This document shows, in pieces, positions 7,654 to 16,659 of a DNA stretch of 64,000 bases. Position numbers and translations under genes: made by a program. The notes beneath the pieces are model-generated. The model searched no databases. It saw only the letters and a list, made by a program, of their open reading frames with translations, and was not told the origin of the DNA. The DNA lies in assembly GCA_031556525.1 (NCBI GenBank), contig JAVBSS010000013.1, positions 1 to 64,000 of the forward strand, in the 5' to 3' direction. Numbering within the stretch: position 1 is the first letter of the stretch; the number at the start of each line of letters is the position of its first letter. This DNA comes from JAVBSN01 sp031556525. GTDB taxonomy: Bacteria > Bacillota > Clostridia > Lachnospirales > Lachnospiraceae.

Positions 7654-9255
7654 TTATAAACTATTTACAACAACTATTCCTCCATCTAATCTAAATTGAC
7701 AGTATCTTCTCTCTTCTTTTATGTTATACATACCATTTGATATAACTATTCTAACCCCTGAATATACTGATCCACTAACAACTATCTTACTCACAGTCTT
7801 AGCACCTATAATCTCATCACATTCTTCAAGCCTCTTATTAGCTACTGCTATTCCTTCTTCTATTTCCTTCAGCTTAATAGTGGCTTCTTTAGCGAATTTG
7901 GTTTGATCATTACTTAGTTTCTTACCTTCACTTATACGCTTCTTTAGCATAGCTATATTTTGTAAAACTTTTAATTTCTGTGCATTATACTCATCTATAT
8001 TTTTCTCTAATACCTTTGCTTCTTCTATTATTTTAGCATCAATTCCAACTCTTAGATTTGTAACTGTTCCCATTTGGTTTCCTATAGAATGAGCTTCAAT
8101 TATATTTTTAGCAATTATACTACCACCAATTATAAATCCTTTTCTACCGGACACTACTACTTTATCCCCTGCCTCAATATTACTATGTAATATTGAACCT
8201 GCATTAACACTTCCACCTGCAACTATATTACCACTCTCAATAAACTTAGTAATAATATCTTCGCCAGCTTCTAATCTACCTTTACTCATACCTTGCATGC
8301 CACGTTTTAATACAATATTTCCACCAGCAATTATATTTGCACCTTCTACAACACCTTTTACCTCTATGTCGCCTTTGGCTTTTACTGTAAATCCTGTTCT
8401 AACGTTGCCTGCTATTATTACGTTACCTTCATATTCTACATCACCTGTAGATGCATCAACATCTGCCGCTACAGTATACGTATCAGATACAAATACTGTA
8501 CTGGCTTCTAGTTTGGCATCCCCATCTACAAGACTTGTTATAGTAAGTTTATCTTCACTTATAGCTATATTTTTACCATACTTTAATGCAAGATTCTTTA
8601 CCTTTAGAGGCAACAGCCTATTTCCATACACATCTACACCATCTTTACCTTGTATCGCTGGTGTCAAAGTAGCTAATACTTCATTCTTCTTAACTGTTGA
8701 AAATATATTTAATTTATGGAAGTCAACACTACCATCTTCTAATAAAGTAGGTGTTGCCGTTGGCGTAGTATTAAAATGATATTTTATACTTGCATGCTTA
8801 CCTTCGACTGGCATCTTTGCTTTCGCAATAGGCATGTCCTTACAATACTGCTTGTTATTTAAAATGTATTCTATAATCTTCTCAGATGTACCAAACTTTA
8901 TCTTCTCTCGTTGCAAATCTCCAATTATATCTTTCTTCTCTAATAGTTTACCCTTTGTAGAAGGTGGATATAATCTAATTATTGCATATAATCTATCCTT
9001 AGAAACCTTAACAATAGAAGTTTCATTACACTCATTAATTACTTGATCTGTAACTTTATATGATGTAACTTCACTAATATTCTTAATTATTTCATTGAGT
9101 TCTTTAATATTATAATCATATATTTTATTTTTCTCTAAATAAGCAGACACCTCATTAATGCTAATACTATTACCACCTTTTTTCTGAGGATATAATATTA
9201 TATACGTGCCATCTGCTTTTATCTCCAATTGAAAGTATCCGTTAGTATATTCCAT
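7654..9255 (-). CDS. fapA: FapA / DUF342 family protein
   Basis: 533-residue member of the DUF342 (FapA) family. The middle is a series of glycine- and valine-rich turns (VIIAGNVRTGF, IIAGGNIVLKRGMQG, IVAGGSVNAGSI) typical of the right-handed beta-helix of this family. A coiled coil of about 70 residues follows (KVLEKNIDEYNAQKLK onward), then a short beta-rich tail. DUF342 proteins occur in flagellar operons of Firmicutes and have been linked to polar or surface targeting; the biochemical role is not settled. It is directly downstream of the flagellar sigma factor with an 11-bp gap and a clean AAGGAG site before ATG 9255. Confidence 0.85.
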   Translation of the reverse strand: MEYTNGYFQLEIKADGTYIILYPQKKGGNSISINEVSAYLEKNKIYDYNIKELNEIIKNISEVTSYKVTDQVINECNETSIVKVSKDRLYAIIRLYPPSTKGKLLEKKDIIGDLQREKIKFGTSEKIIEYILNNKQYCKDMPIAKAKMPVEGKHASIKYHFNTTPTATPTLLEDGSVDFHKLNIFSTVKKNEVLATLTPAIQGKDGVDVYGNRLLPLKVKNLALKYGKNIAISEDKLTITSLVDGDAKLEASTVFVSDTYTVAADVDASTGDVEYEGNVIIAGNVRTGFTVKAKGDIEVKGVVEGANIIAGGNIVLKRGMQGMSKGRLEAGEDIITKFIESGNIVAGGSVNAGSILHSNIEAGDKVVVSGRKGFIIGGSIIAKNIIEAHSIGNQMGTVTNLRVGIDAKIIEEAKVLEKNIDEYNAQKLKVLQNIAMLKKRISEGKKLSNDQTKFAKEATIKLKEIEEGIAVANKRLEECDEIIGAKTVSKIVVSGSVYSGVRIVISNGMYNIKEERRYCQFRLDGGIVVVNSL

Positions 9256-9266
9256 ACATACACTCC

Positions 9267-10031
9267 TTATCCCATAAGAATATCAATATTTTTTCCTAAT
9301 AGTTGATTCATTTTTTGTAGGGCACGTGTATGAAGTTGCGACACGCGTGATTCTGATACTTCTAAAACTCTACTAACTTCTTTTAATGTTAGTTCTTCAT
9401 AATAATATAGTAAAACCACTTTTCTTTCTTTCTCAGTTAACTTCTCTAATGCCTCCGCTAACATTCTTTTAAGTTCATCTTGTTCCATAACCTTCTCAGG
9501 TTCTGTATCTGCCATACTATTATTATGTCCAGCCTTCACATCTGAACCTTGCTCTATAAATTCATCTAGTGAAGATACATTAGATAATTTGGTCTGACCT
9601 TCCCATGTGTAGTATTCATCTAATGATATTTCCAATTCCTTAGCAATATCTTCATCTATTGCTGTTTTATTTGTCTCTGTCTCAATTTTAGAAATTGCTG
9701 CATCTATCTTTTTTTGTTTCTGTCTTACTGATCTTGGTATCCAGTCCAATTTTCTGATTTGATCAAGTATAGACCCTCTAATTCTCAAACTTGCATATGT
9801 CTCAAATTTTATTCCTTTGTCATAATCGAATTTATCAATTGCATCTATTAATCCAAAGATTCCATAACTAACTAGGTCTTCATATTCAACTGTATATCCC
9901 AAATACATACTTAATCTTCCCGCAACTAATTTAACTAACGGAACATACTCTAATATTATATTTTCTCTTACGTCATTGCTCTTTGTTTTTGAATAAGCAA
10001 TCCATAACTTATCTTTTTCTGTATTTTCCAT
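9267..10031 (-). CDS. fliA: Flagellar RNA polymerase sigma factor, sigma-28/SigD
   Basis: Sigma factor of the FliA/SigD/WhiG group, 254 residues. Region 2 contains EYEDLVSYGIFGLIDAIDKFD and RIRGSILDQIRKLDWIPRSVR; region 4 contains the helix-turn-helix LKEVSRVLEVSESRVSQLHTRAL. It directs late flagellar, motor and chemotaxis transcription. As in B. subtilis sigD, it is at the promoter-distal end of the long operon, after cheW-cheC-cheD. No anti-sigma factor FlgM gene is visible in the window, so its control partner lies elsewhere. ATG 10031 follows AAGGGG. Confidence 0.95.
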   Translation of the reverse strand: MENTEKDKLWIAYSKTKSNDVRENIILEYVPLVKLVAGRLSMYLGYTVEYEDLVSYGIFGLIDAIDKFDYDKGIKFETYASLRIRGSILDQIRKLDWIPRSVRQKQKKIDAAISKIETETNKTAIDEDIAKELEISLDEYYTWEGQTKLSNVSSLDEFIEQGSDVKAGHNNSMADTEPEKVMEQDELKRMLAEALEKLTEKERKVVLLYYYEELTLKEVSRVLEVSESRVSQLHTRALQKMNQLLGKNIDILMG

Positions 10032-10070
10032 GTTAGTACACCCCTTATAAGTAACATTTCTACTTAAATA

Positions 10071-10352
10071 TTAAATATCTTCTTCGTCTTTATTTACTAT
10101 TTTGGCTGCATTAGTAGCTATTCTCTCTTCTTCAATTCTTTGCTTTTCTGACTCTATAGCCATTCTATTAGCTTTGTCATCAATATTTCTAATTACATAT
10201 ATCACACCACTGCCAAGTACATAAAATATTATTAATACTATTAATAACCTAATTAGCATATCTGTAATATTTATTCTAGAATACATGCTATATACAATTG
10301 TAATCAATGCTGCTACTAGTACAATAAATGCCCTTAAGTATTTTAGATTCAT
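10071..10352 (-). CDS. Small two-segment membrane protein, flagellar operon, unknown function
   Basis: 93 residues. Two hydrophobic stretches, near 6-24 and 33-55, are followed by a charged cytoplasmic tail rich in Glu, Arg and Lys (DDKANRMAIESEKQRIEEERIA). The gene lies between cheD and fliA with a good AGGTGA site before ATG 10352. It is too short and featureless for a family name. Position in this slot suggests a conserved clostridial operon member. Confidence 0.65.
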   Translation of the reverse strand: MNLKYLRAFIVLVAALITIVYSMYSRINITDMLIRLLIVLIIFYVLGSGVIYVIRNIDDKANRMAIESEKQRIEEERIATNAAKIVNKDEEDI

Positions 10353-10362
10353 CTATCTTCAC

Positions 10363-10848
10363 CTATATAATAATATAATTATTTCCCGCTAATTTTACTA
10401 CTAGAGTACAATCGTTTGTATCAAACGTAATTGTTCTTCCATAGTTATTTCCCACATCTTCTGATACGATAGGTATTTTATTTTCACTTAATATTCGTTT
10501 TACTGCTTCTATATTCTGTTTTCCTATACTACCTAACTGACTTTTACTAGAGAATTCAAACATTTGCGCCCCACCTGCTATCTTAGCCTTAAGTGCATTT
10601 GTTCTAACACCTATTAAATTTAATTCGTTAATTAGTAATTCCAAACCTGTATCTGCAAACTTAGCTTTCTTCTGATTATCTCTAATCATTTTGCTATCTG
10701 GTAACATAACATGTAATAATCCAGCTATTTTCTTCTGTTCATCATACAATACAACTCCAACGCAAGATCCAAGTCCTATTGTTGTAATTCGATCAGGAAA
10801 TCTACAGATATTATATTCAGCTATACCGACTTTTATAATCTCTGCCAT
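10363..10848 (-). CDS. cheD: Chemoreceptor glutamine deamidase CheD
   Basis: CheD deamidates glutamines on chemoreceptors and binds CheC, increasing its phosphatase activity. The 161-residue length is normal. The active-site cysteine lies in GLGSCVGVVLYD and the catalytic histidine in LLHVMLPDS, with the conserved AKIAGGAQMF downstream. It follows cheC with a 4-bp gap, the same order as in Bacillus. All catalytic residues I can identify are present. Confidence 0.95.
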   Translation of the reverse strand: MAEIIKVGIAEYNICRFPDRITTIGLGSCVGVVLYDEQKKIAGLLHVMLPDSKMIRDNQKKAKFADTGLELLINELNLIGVRTNALKAKIAGGAQMFEFSSKSQLGSIGKQNIEAVKRILSENKIPIVSEDVGNNYGRTITFDTNDCTLVVKLAGNNYIII

Positions 10849-10852
10849 GCCA

Positions 10853-11461
10853 TCACCTTGTACCTAACGAATCATACATTTTGTCATATGAATGAATATC
10901 TGATATTACTATCATGTATCCACTTATATCTTCTTCGACACTGTTAAATTCCGATTTTATTACTAGTGCTTTATCTCCACCTTGAGCAAATTCAATAGCG
11001 GGAACACTTAAAATTGCTCCTGCCATATCAATACAAAGTTGCGGCGACATTGTTCTAACCTTGAAGTTAGTTAGCGATTCTAATGCCGTCAAATATGTTC
11101 CTATTAAGATATTTCCTATTTCATTAAGTGCTGATAAATCTAGTTCCGAAAAATCTGATTGTTTCTCCTCAACTAACAAATCAGCTAATCTCTTCGCTGC
11201 ATCTTCTCCAAGGATAAACATTATTATTCCTTCTAATTCTCCTATAATAGGACTCATTATTGCAACTACTAGATTCTCTCTTCCACCCAATATCTCTGTT
11301 AATTCATTAAACTCTAATACACTAACATCTGGTAAGGACATTTTTATTTGAGCATTAAGCAGTATTGAAAGAGATGTCGTTGCAGAAGCGCCACCTATGT
11401 TACCTAATTCTCTTATGAAATCAACTCGCATTTCATCAAATTCAATACTCTCTCTACTCAT
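10853..11461 (-). CDS. cheC: CheY-P phosphatase CheC
   Basis: 202-residue two-site CheC. Both phosphatase helices are intact: FIRELGNIGGASA near residue 15 and ALNEIGNILIGTYL near 113, each with the Glu-x2-Asn pair that removes phosphate from CheY. CheC sets adaptation in the Bacillus-type chemotaxis system together with CheD, encoded next. The ATG at 11461 (AGGAGA eight bases upstream) is preferred over a GTG two codons earlier. FliY, with a CheC-like core, is also present in this window, so two CheY-P sinks are likely. Confidence 0.94.
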   Translation of the reverse strand: MSRESIEFDEMRVDFIRELGNIGGASATTSLSILLNAQIKMSLPDVSVLEFNELTEILGGRENLVVAIMSPIIGELEGIIMFILGEDAAKRLADLLVEEKQSDFSELDLSALNEIGNILIGTYLTALESLTNFKVRTMSPQLCIDMAGAILSVPAIEFAQGGDKALVIKSEFNSVEEDISGYMIVISDIHSYDKMYDSLGTR

Positions 11462-11473
11462 AATCACTATCTC

Positions 11474-11926
11474 CTACTCGTTCTCAATGTCATTTAATAT
11501 TCCAGCAATATTTAGTAATGAAATAAGTGTATTGTTGTATTTTCCTACACCTGTTAAATAATTTGCATCATCATCATCAAAACTAGTCTTTTCAATACAT
11601 GTCTCCGATAATGTAACTACTTCTTTTACTTCGTCAACCAAAACACCTAATTTAGTATGCTGATCTATCTTCAATATAATTATACGTGTAGCATTAGTTA
11701 CCTCTACCTTAGGTAATCCAAATTTTATTCTAAGACTCATAACTGGTATTATTTCACCACGAAGATTAATAACACCTAGAAAATATGATTGTGTTCTTGG
11801 TACTCTAGTAATATTTTGCATTCTAACAATATTATCAATATATTTTATATCTATTCCATATTGTTCTTCATCTAATTTTACTACTATATATTGCTTGTCT
11901 TCATTTACTGTTATATTCTCACTCAT
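11474..11926 (-). CDS. cheW: Chemotaxis coupling protein CheW
   Basis: Cytoplasmic adaptor linking chemoreceptors to CheA, about 150 residues and essentially one CheW domain. The central INLRGEIIPVMSLRIKFGLP and the VDEVKEVVTL segment are characteristic. The ATG at 11926 has GAGGTG five bases upstream and is preferred over a GTG two codons earlier. It follows cheA with 12 bp between. A second CheW-like domain is at the C-terminus of CheA. Confidence 0.95.
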   Translation of the reverse strand: MSENITVNEDKQYIVVKLDEEQYGIDIKYIDNIVRMQNITRVPRTQSYFLGVINLRGEIIPVMSLRIKFGLPKVEVTNATRIIILKIDQHTKLGVLVDEVKEVVTLSETCIEKTSFDDDDANYLTGVGKYNNTLISLLNIAGILNDIENE

Positions 11927-11938
11927 ACTCACACCTCG

Positions 11939-14011
11939 CTATACTAAAGAATTCGAATCGATTATCAACGCAACTTCACCATCACCTAAGATAGAAGCTC
12001 CACTAATCATTCTATGTATATGAATATATTTTCCAAGTGGTTTGATAACGATTTCTTGTTGTCCTAGTAAATTATCAATTACTAATCCAGCTTGTCTATC
12101 ACCCTTCTTCACTATAACTACTACTAGGTTTTCAGGTTCTTCATTAGATGGTTCTGAATCTAACAATTGATCTAATCTAATAAGTGGAATTATACTACCT
12201 CTTAAGTTCATTACTTCTTTTTGTTGAACTGTTTTAATATCAGATACTAGAACATCTTCTACTGTTACGATTGAATTAAGTGGTATCGCATATTTCTCAT
12301 CCCTTACTTCTACCATAAGAGCTTGAATAATTGCTAATGTAAGTGGTAATCTTACAATAAATTTACTACCCTCTCCAAGTTTTGTAGTAACTTCAACATC
12401 TCCACCTAAACCTTCTATCTTATTCTTAACAACATCAAGTCCAACACCTCTACCTGATACGTCTGTTAATTTATCTGCTGTAGAAAATGCTGGTTGGAAT
12501 AATAAGTCAATCGCTTCTTTGTCTGACATATATTCTGCCTGCTCCTCGGTAATTGCACCTTTTCTAATTGCAGATGCTTTTACTTTCTCAACATCGATTC
12601 CCTTACCATCATCTTCAACTTCTATAGTAACATTATTACCATCTTGATATGCGTTAAGTTTTATACTACCTGATTTAGCTTTTCCAAGTTTTAATCTATC
12701 GATTGTATCTTCTAATCCATGATCTGCTGCATTACGAAGCATATGCATAAGTGGATCGCCAATTTCATCAATTACTGTTCTATCTAATTCAGTATCTTCA
12801 CCTGTCATAACTAATTCCATATCTTTGTTTAACTTCTTAGATAAATCCCTAATCATTCTTGGGAATCTATTTACAACACTTTCAATCGGAACCATTCGTA
12901 CCTTCATAACTGATTCATGTAAATTAGTTGTAATTCTCTCTAAATACTCAATTTGTTCATTGAAATTATGGCTATTACTTCTTGATTCAACATCTTGTGA
13001 TGCTACTGCAACCAATCCATTCTTTGCAATAATAAGCTCACTAACTAGATTCATTAAGTCATCTAATTTCTCAATATCAACTCTAACCGATCTATTAATT
13101 ACTGGCTTGCCTGCAGTTTTAGTAGGCGTTGCCTTACTTGAAGTATCCTTCGCTTCAACACTTGCTTGTTGTACTATTTCAGTCTTTGTTTCTTCAACTA
13201 CAGCCGTTGTTTCAGGAACAGTATAAGCCTCAATAACTACCTCTTCAATTTCAGAAACATTTGATATAATTTTCTTTATCGCTTCCAAAGAATTTTCTGA
13301 TATTAAGAACATGCTAAATTCAAATTCGAATCTCTCATCCTCTATATCTTGAACACTTGGATCTGATTTTATTATCTCTGCTTGACCTTCTAATCCTTTG
13401 AATATTAAAAATGCTCTAGCAGCCTTAAGAATACAAGTATGTTGTATATATACGGTAACACCATATACATTCAAATCACTAGCTATAGCCTCAGCCATTG
13501 CATTACGCTCAAAGTCTGCAATTGGTATATGTAAAAATTTGCGTTTATCTGATTCATCTGCATCTGTACTGCTAGCTGTTATTGCCTCAACAGCACTCTC
13601 TGTCTCAGCTATATTAGGTTGATTCACTCCACCTGATAATATTTCATTAAGGGCTGCTACTAATTCATCATTATCTTCTTCACCCTCGTCTGCTGAATCC
13701 TGTATGCTTGTTAAATAGCCTTCAATTGCATCTAAGCATTTGAATACTGCATCTACTAAATCTGCTGTAACAACCATATTTCCAGTACGAATTTCTGAGA
13801 ATACATTTTCCATATCGTGAGTTAATCTCTGCATTCTCTTGAAACCCATAGTACCAGCCATTCCTTTTAAAGAATGAGCTGCTCTAAATATTTCATTAAT
13901 TGTATCAATGTTATCTGGCTCTGCCTCAAGTATTAATACTTGGTCATTCAATGTTTGTAAATGTTCCTTTGTTTCATCAATAAATATCTCTAGATATTGA
14001 CTTAAATCCAT
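11939..14011 (-). CDS. cheA: Chemotaxis histidine kinase CheA
   Basis: 690-residue kinase with the full CheA layout. P1 has phospho-acceptor His46 in AAHSLKGMAGTMG. A CheY-binding P2 lies near 165-260, after a Glu/Ser-rich linker. P3 dimerisation begins near SVRVDIEKLDDLMNLVSELI. The P4 ATP domain has LMHMLRNAADHG (N box), EDDGKGID (G1) and SGRGVGLDVV (G2). The C-terminal P5 CheW-like domain contains VMNLRGSIIPLIRL. CheA phosphorylates CheY and CheB. It starts 1 bp after cheB ends, so translation is probably coupled. Confidence 0.97.
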   Translation of the reverse strand: MDLSQYLEIFIDETKEHLQTLNDQVLILEAEPDNIDTINEIFRAAHSLKGMAGTMGFKRMQRLTHDMENVFSEIRTGNMVVTADLVDAVFKCLDAIEGYLTSIQDSADEGEEDNDELVAALNEILSGGVNQPNIAETESAVEAITASSTDADESDKRKFLHIPIADFERNAMAEAIASDLNVYGVTVYIQHTCILKAARAFLIFKGLEGQAEIIKSDPSVQDIEDERFEFEFSMFLISENSLEAIKKIISNVSEIEEVVIEAYTVPETTAVVEETKTEIVQQASVEAKDTSSKATPTKTAGKPVINRSVRVDIEKLDDLMNLVSELIIAKNGLVAVASQDVESRSNSHNFNEQIEYLERITTNLHESVMKVRMVPIESVVNRFPRMIRDLSKKLNKDMELVMTGEDTELDRTVIDEIGDPLMHMLRNAADHGLEDTIDRLKLGKAKSGSIKLNAYQDGNNVTIEVEDDGKGIDVEKVKASAIRKGAITEEQAEYMSDKEAIDLLFQPAFSTADKLTDVSGRGVGLDVVKNKIEGLGGDVEVTTKLGEGSKFIVRLPLTLAIIQALMVEVRDEKYAIPLNSIVTVEDVLVSDIKTVQQKEVMNLRGSIIPLIRLDQLLDSEPSNEEPENLVVVIVKKGDRQAGLVIDNLLGQQEIVIKPLGKYIHIHRMISGASILGDGEVALIIDSNSLV

Positions 14012-14012
14012 A

Positions 14013-15056
14013 TTAATTCACCCCTACTCTTTTTATTATAGCTTTGGAAATATCCGATAATGTAAGAATCTCATCTACTAACCCGCTTTCTGTAACCATC
14101 TTGGGCATTCCATACACAACACTGCTCTCTGCATCTTGTGCCATTACAAAAATATTTCTATGCGAATTTAGTTTCTTAATTCCATCCGTTCCATCGTTAC
14201 CCATACCAGTTAACACAACACATATTATTTCCTCATAGTTACTGTTAAGTAAGCTATCATACATATGATTAGCATATGGTTTTAATCCTGAAACTGATTT
14301 CTCATCAGAATGTTTTATATACATCTTCTCATCTCGTGTACTTACTAATAAATGTTTTCCACCCTGCGCTATGTATACTTTTCCTTTTTCTATTTCCTCA
14401 CCATCAGAAGATTCTTTTACTTCAATATTGCTCAAACTGTTAAGTCTTTCTGCCAAAGAATTGGTAAATCCTACTGGCATATGTTGTACCACTAAAACAG
14501 GTGCATTCAGATTAACTGGCAATTTAGGTATTACCTCTTGTAACGCCTTAGGTCCACCAGTAGAACAAGCTATAGCAACTATTTTCCCCTTACCTTTTTG
14601 ATCCTTATTATAAGTATGAGTTATTCTTGTAGTAAGCTTGTTTCCCATAGCACTATCATTTTTCACTTCCAACATATTAATAATTCTAAATATTTGATCT
14701 TTGAACTTTGCCCTATTACTAAGAATATTCGTTGGTTTCTTTACAAACTCTAAAGCACCTAATTCTAGTGCTTTCATAGTCTCTTCACCATCTTCATTAG
14801 CAACACTACTAAAGACAAATATATCAACCTTAATACGTTTTTTGTTCACTATTTCTAGAAATTCAATGCCATTCATTTTCGGCATATGTATATCTAAAAA
14901 GATAATGTCTACGTCCTTATTCTGTTCTAGTATTTTAAGACCTTCTATACCATTTTGAGCGATATATTTAACTTGATAATCTTTACTCTCATTAATTATA
15001 TCAGACAACACCCTTCTCATAAGTGTAGAGTCATCTATTACTAAAATATTTTTCAT
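14013..15056 (-). CDS. cheB: Chemotaxis methylesterase/deamidase CheB
   Basis: 347 residues. The N-terminal receiver has Asp55 in IIFLDIHMPKMNG; a short linker leads to the methylesterase domain. The catalytic serine is in ACSTGGPKAL, the histidine in VVQHMP and the aspartate in TGMGNDGTDG, so the triad is complete. CheB-P removes methyl groups from chemoreceptors and opposes CheR, whose gene is not in this window. It lies between the PilZ gene (4-bp gap) and cheA. Confidence 0.96.
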   Translation of the reverse strand: MKNILVIDDSTLMRRVLSDIINESKDYQVKYIAQNGIEGLKILEQNKDVDIIFLDIHMPKMNGIEFLEIVNKKRIKVDIFVFSSVANEDGEETMKALELGALEFVKKPTNILSNRAKFKDQIFRIINMLEVKNDSAMGNKLTTRITHTYNKDQKGKGKIVAIACSTGGPKALQEVIPKLPVNLNAPVLVVQHMPVGFTNSLAERLNSLSNIEVKESSDGEEIEKGKVYIAQGGKHLLVSTRDEKMYIKHSDEKSVSGLKPYANHMYDSLLNSNYEEIICVVLTGMGNDGTDGIKKLNSHRNIFVMAQDAESSVVYGMPKMVTESGLVDEILTLSDISKAIIKRVGVN

Positions 15057-15060
15057 ATTT

Positions 15061-15765
15061 TTACCCTTTTATCTGTGCTAGTTTTCTTCTTTCCTCTTCA
15101 AAGATACATTTTATAAGTTTTTCTCTCTCTGCATCTTCAATGTTATAAAACTCTAATCTATTATCATATATTTTATCATTATTTTCATAGGCCGATATTC
15201 TTACAGAATTAGCATATAATATGAACTTAATGTATTCTGTATTTCCTTGAAATCTAAATCTTATCTGCAACAAATCCCCTTTATTGCCTCTTTCTTTGGT
15301 TAACATTCTTAATCCACCACCACTGAGATCAATAACAATACCCTTGGTCCACTCAATTAATTCCAATTCCTCTTCATCCATTTTATTTTCATTCTCTGGA
15401 ATCGCTCTATATTCAGCTTCCATTCTACAATCCATCCTATAGTACTCTCTTCTCTGCACTTTCTTCAAAGGCGAAAGTTGTACTATATCAGACAAGAATA
15501 TAGCTCCTTCTTTATATCTTTCTATTATTAATACTCTACACTGCAATAATCCCTTTTTAGAATAAAATGTTGCTTCATATTTTCCACCAACTGTTAATGG
15601 AACAATCTTGCCTTCATATATAGGCATAGAAATTTGTAAAGTTTTATCATCTTTAAAATCTAAAACTTTACTACTATACATTTTTTGTTTTTTCAAATCC
15701 TCAGATAAACTTTCATTGACTAATATCAAGTCCAATTTATCTCCTATAAACACACTATCCCTCAT
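15061..15765 (-). CDS. PilZ-domain flagellar brake protein, YcgR/YpfA-like
   Basis: 234 residues: an N-terminal YcgR-type beta domain (about 1-95) followed by a PilZ domain (about 97-225). Both c-di-GMP binding motifs are present: RREYYRMD (RxxxR) and DLSGGGLRM ((D/N)xSxxG). Proteins of this architecture bind c-di-GMP and slow the flagellar motor (YcgR in Escherichia, YpfA/DgrA in Bacillus). Placement between flhG and cheB supports a motor role. It implies the cell uses c-di-GMP to control swimming. Confidence 0.9.
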   Translation of the reverse strand: MRDSVFIGDKLDLILVNESLSEDLKKQKMYSSKVLDFKDDKTLQISMPIYEGKIVPLTVGGKYEATFYSKKGLLQCRVLIIERYKEGAIFLSDIVQLSPLKKVQRREYYRMDCRMEAEYRAIPENENKMDEEELELIEWTKGIVIDLSGGGLRMLTKERGNKGDLLQIRFRFQGNTEYIKFILYANSVRISAYENNDKIYDNRLEFYNIEDAEREKLIKCIFEEERRKLAQIKG

Positions 15766-15771
15766 ATAATA

Positions 15772-16659
15772 CTATCCCCTCTTTCTTTTTGTTTTTATAA
15801 AATCAAGAAAGACTTTTGCAATTCCATTTTCATTTTCTATTATTCTACAATCTCCACTAATTAATTTTTCTGAAAGACTAATACAACATTTTGAAATACC
15901 ACTATTAGGATATGACAATGTTATAGGTTTCTGTTCTATAACAGCTTTAGATGCCTCTTTGCCTTGTATTATATATCCTAGATATTCCAAATCTACATTT
16001 AAAAACTTAGATACTACTATGCTAAGTTTATTAAATATCTCTATTCCCTCTGCCTCATCAGCTACTCTATTGGATATAACCTTTATTGATTTCTCCGTAG
16101 ACTTAAACTCTTTTTTCCTATTAACCGCTTTTAACAATGAATATGCATCTGTTATTGATGTAGGTTCTGGAGTTACTACTACAATTACCTCCGGACTAGA
16201 TATAACAAATTCCAATACAGAATCTGCAATTCCTGCTCCTGTATCAATCATAACAATATCATATAGCATATCTAACTTTGCAAGTTTTGATATAAGTAAC
16301 TTAATATTATTTTTGTCAAGATTAACTAAATCTTGAACCCCCGATCCGCCTGAAATGAAACTAACACCTTCTGGACCTTCTGTAATAATATCTTCTACTG
16401 ATTTATTATTATATATAAGATCTGACAAATTATAATTAGGTCTTATACCAAACATTACCTCTACATTTGCCAATCCAAAGTCTGCATCTATTATAATAAC
16501 TCTTTTACCTTGCTTCTGTAATTGTATCGCCATATTAACTGACAAACTAGTCTTTCCAACTCCACCTTTTCCACTTGTAATTGCAATAACCCTAGTATTA
16601 CTCGGTTGTGAAATGTTAATCTGACTAACTTTTTCTCTTAATTTTTGTGCCTGATCCAT
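15772..16659 (-). CDS. flhG: Flagellar number regulator FlhG (MinD-like ATPase)
   Basis: 295-residue MinD/ParA-type ATPase (YlxH in Bacillus). The deviant Walker A SGKGGVGKTSLS is at about 29-40 and the switch region contains IIDADFGLANVEVMFG and IDTGAGI. The extreme N-terminus DQAQKLR matches the DQAxxLR motif by which FlhG activates the FlhF GTPase. FlhG controls flagellar number and placement. Its start overlaps the flhF stop by one base. Confidence 0.95.
   Translation of the reverse strand: MDQAQKLREKVSQINISQPSNTRVIAITSGKGGVGKTSLSVNMAIQLQKQGKRVIIIDADFGLANVEVMFGIRPNYNLSDLIYNNKSVEDIITEGPEGVSFISGGSGVQDLVNLDKNNIKLLISKLAKLDMLYDIVMIDTGAGIADSVLEFVISSPEVIVVVTPEPTSITDAYSLLKAVNRKKEFKSTEKSIKVISNRVADEAEGIEIFNKLSIVVSKFLNVDLEYLGYIIQGKEASKAVIEQKPITLSYPNSGISKCCISLSEKLISGDCRIIENENGIAKVFLDFIKTKRKRG

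Noticed and set aside
8297..8779. Long plus-strand open frame opposite fapA
   Set aside because: It is antisense to a well-supported gene, lacks a ribosome site and codes a Ser/Thr/Pro-rich sequence typical of shadows.
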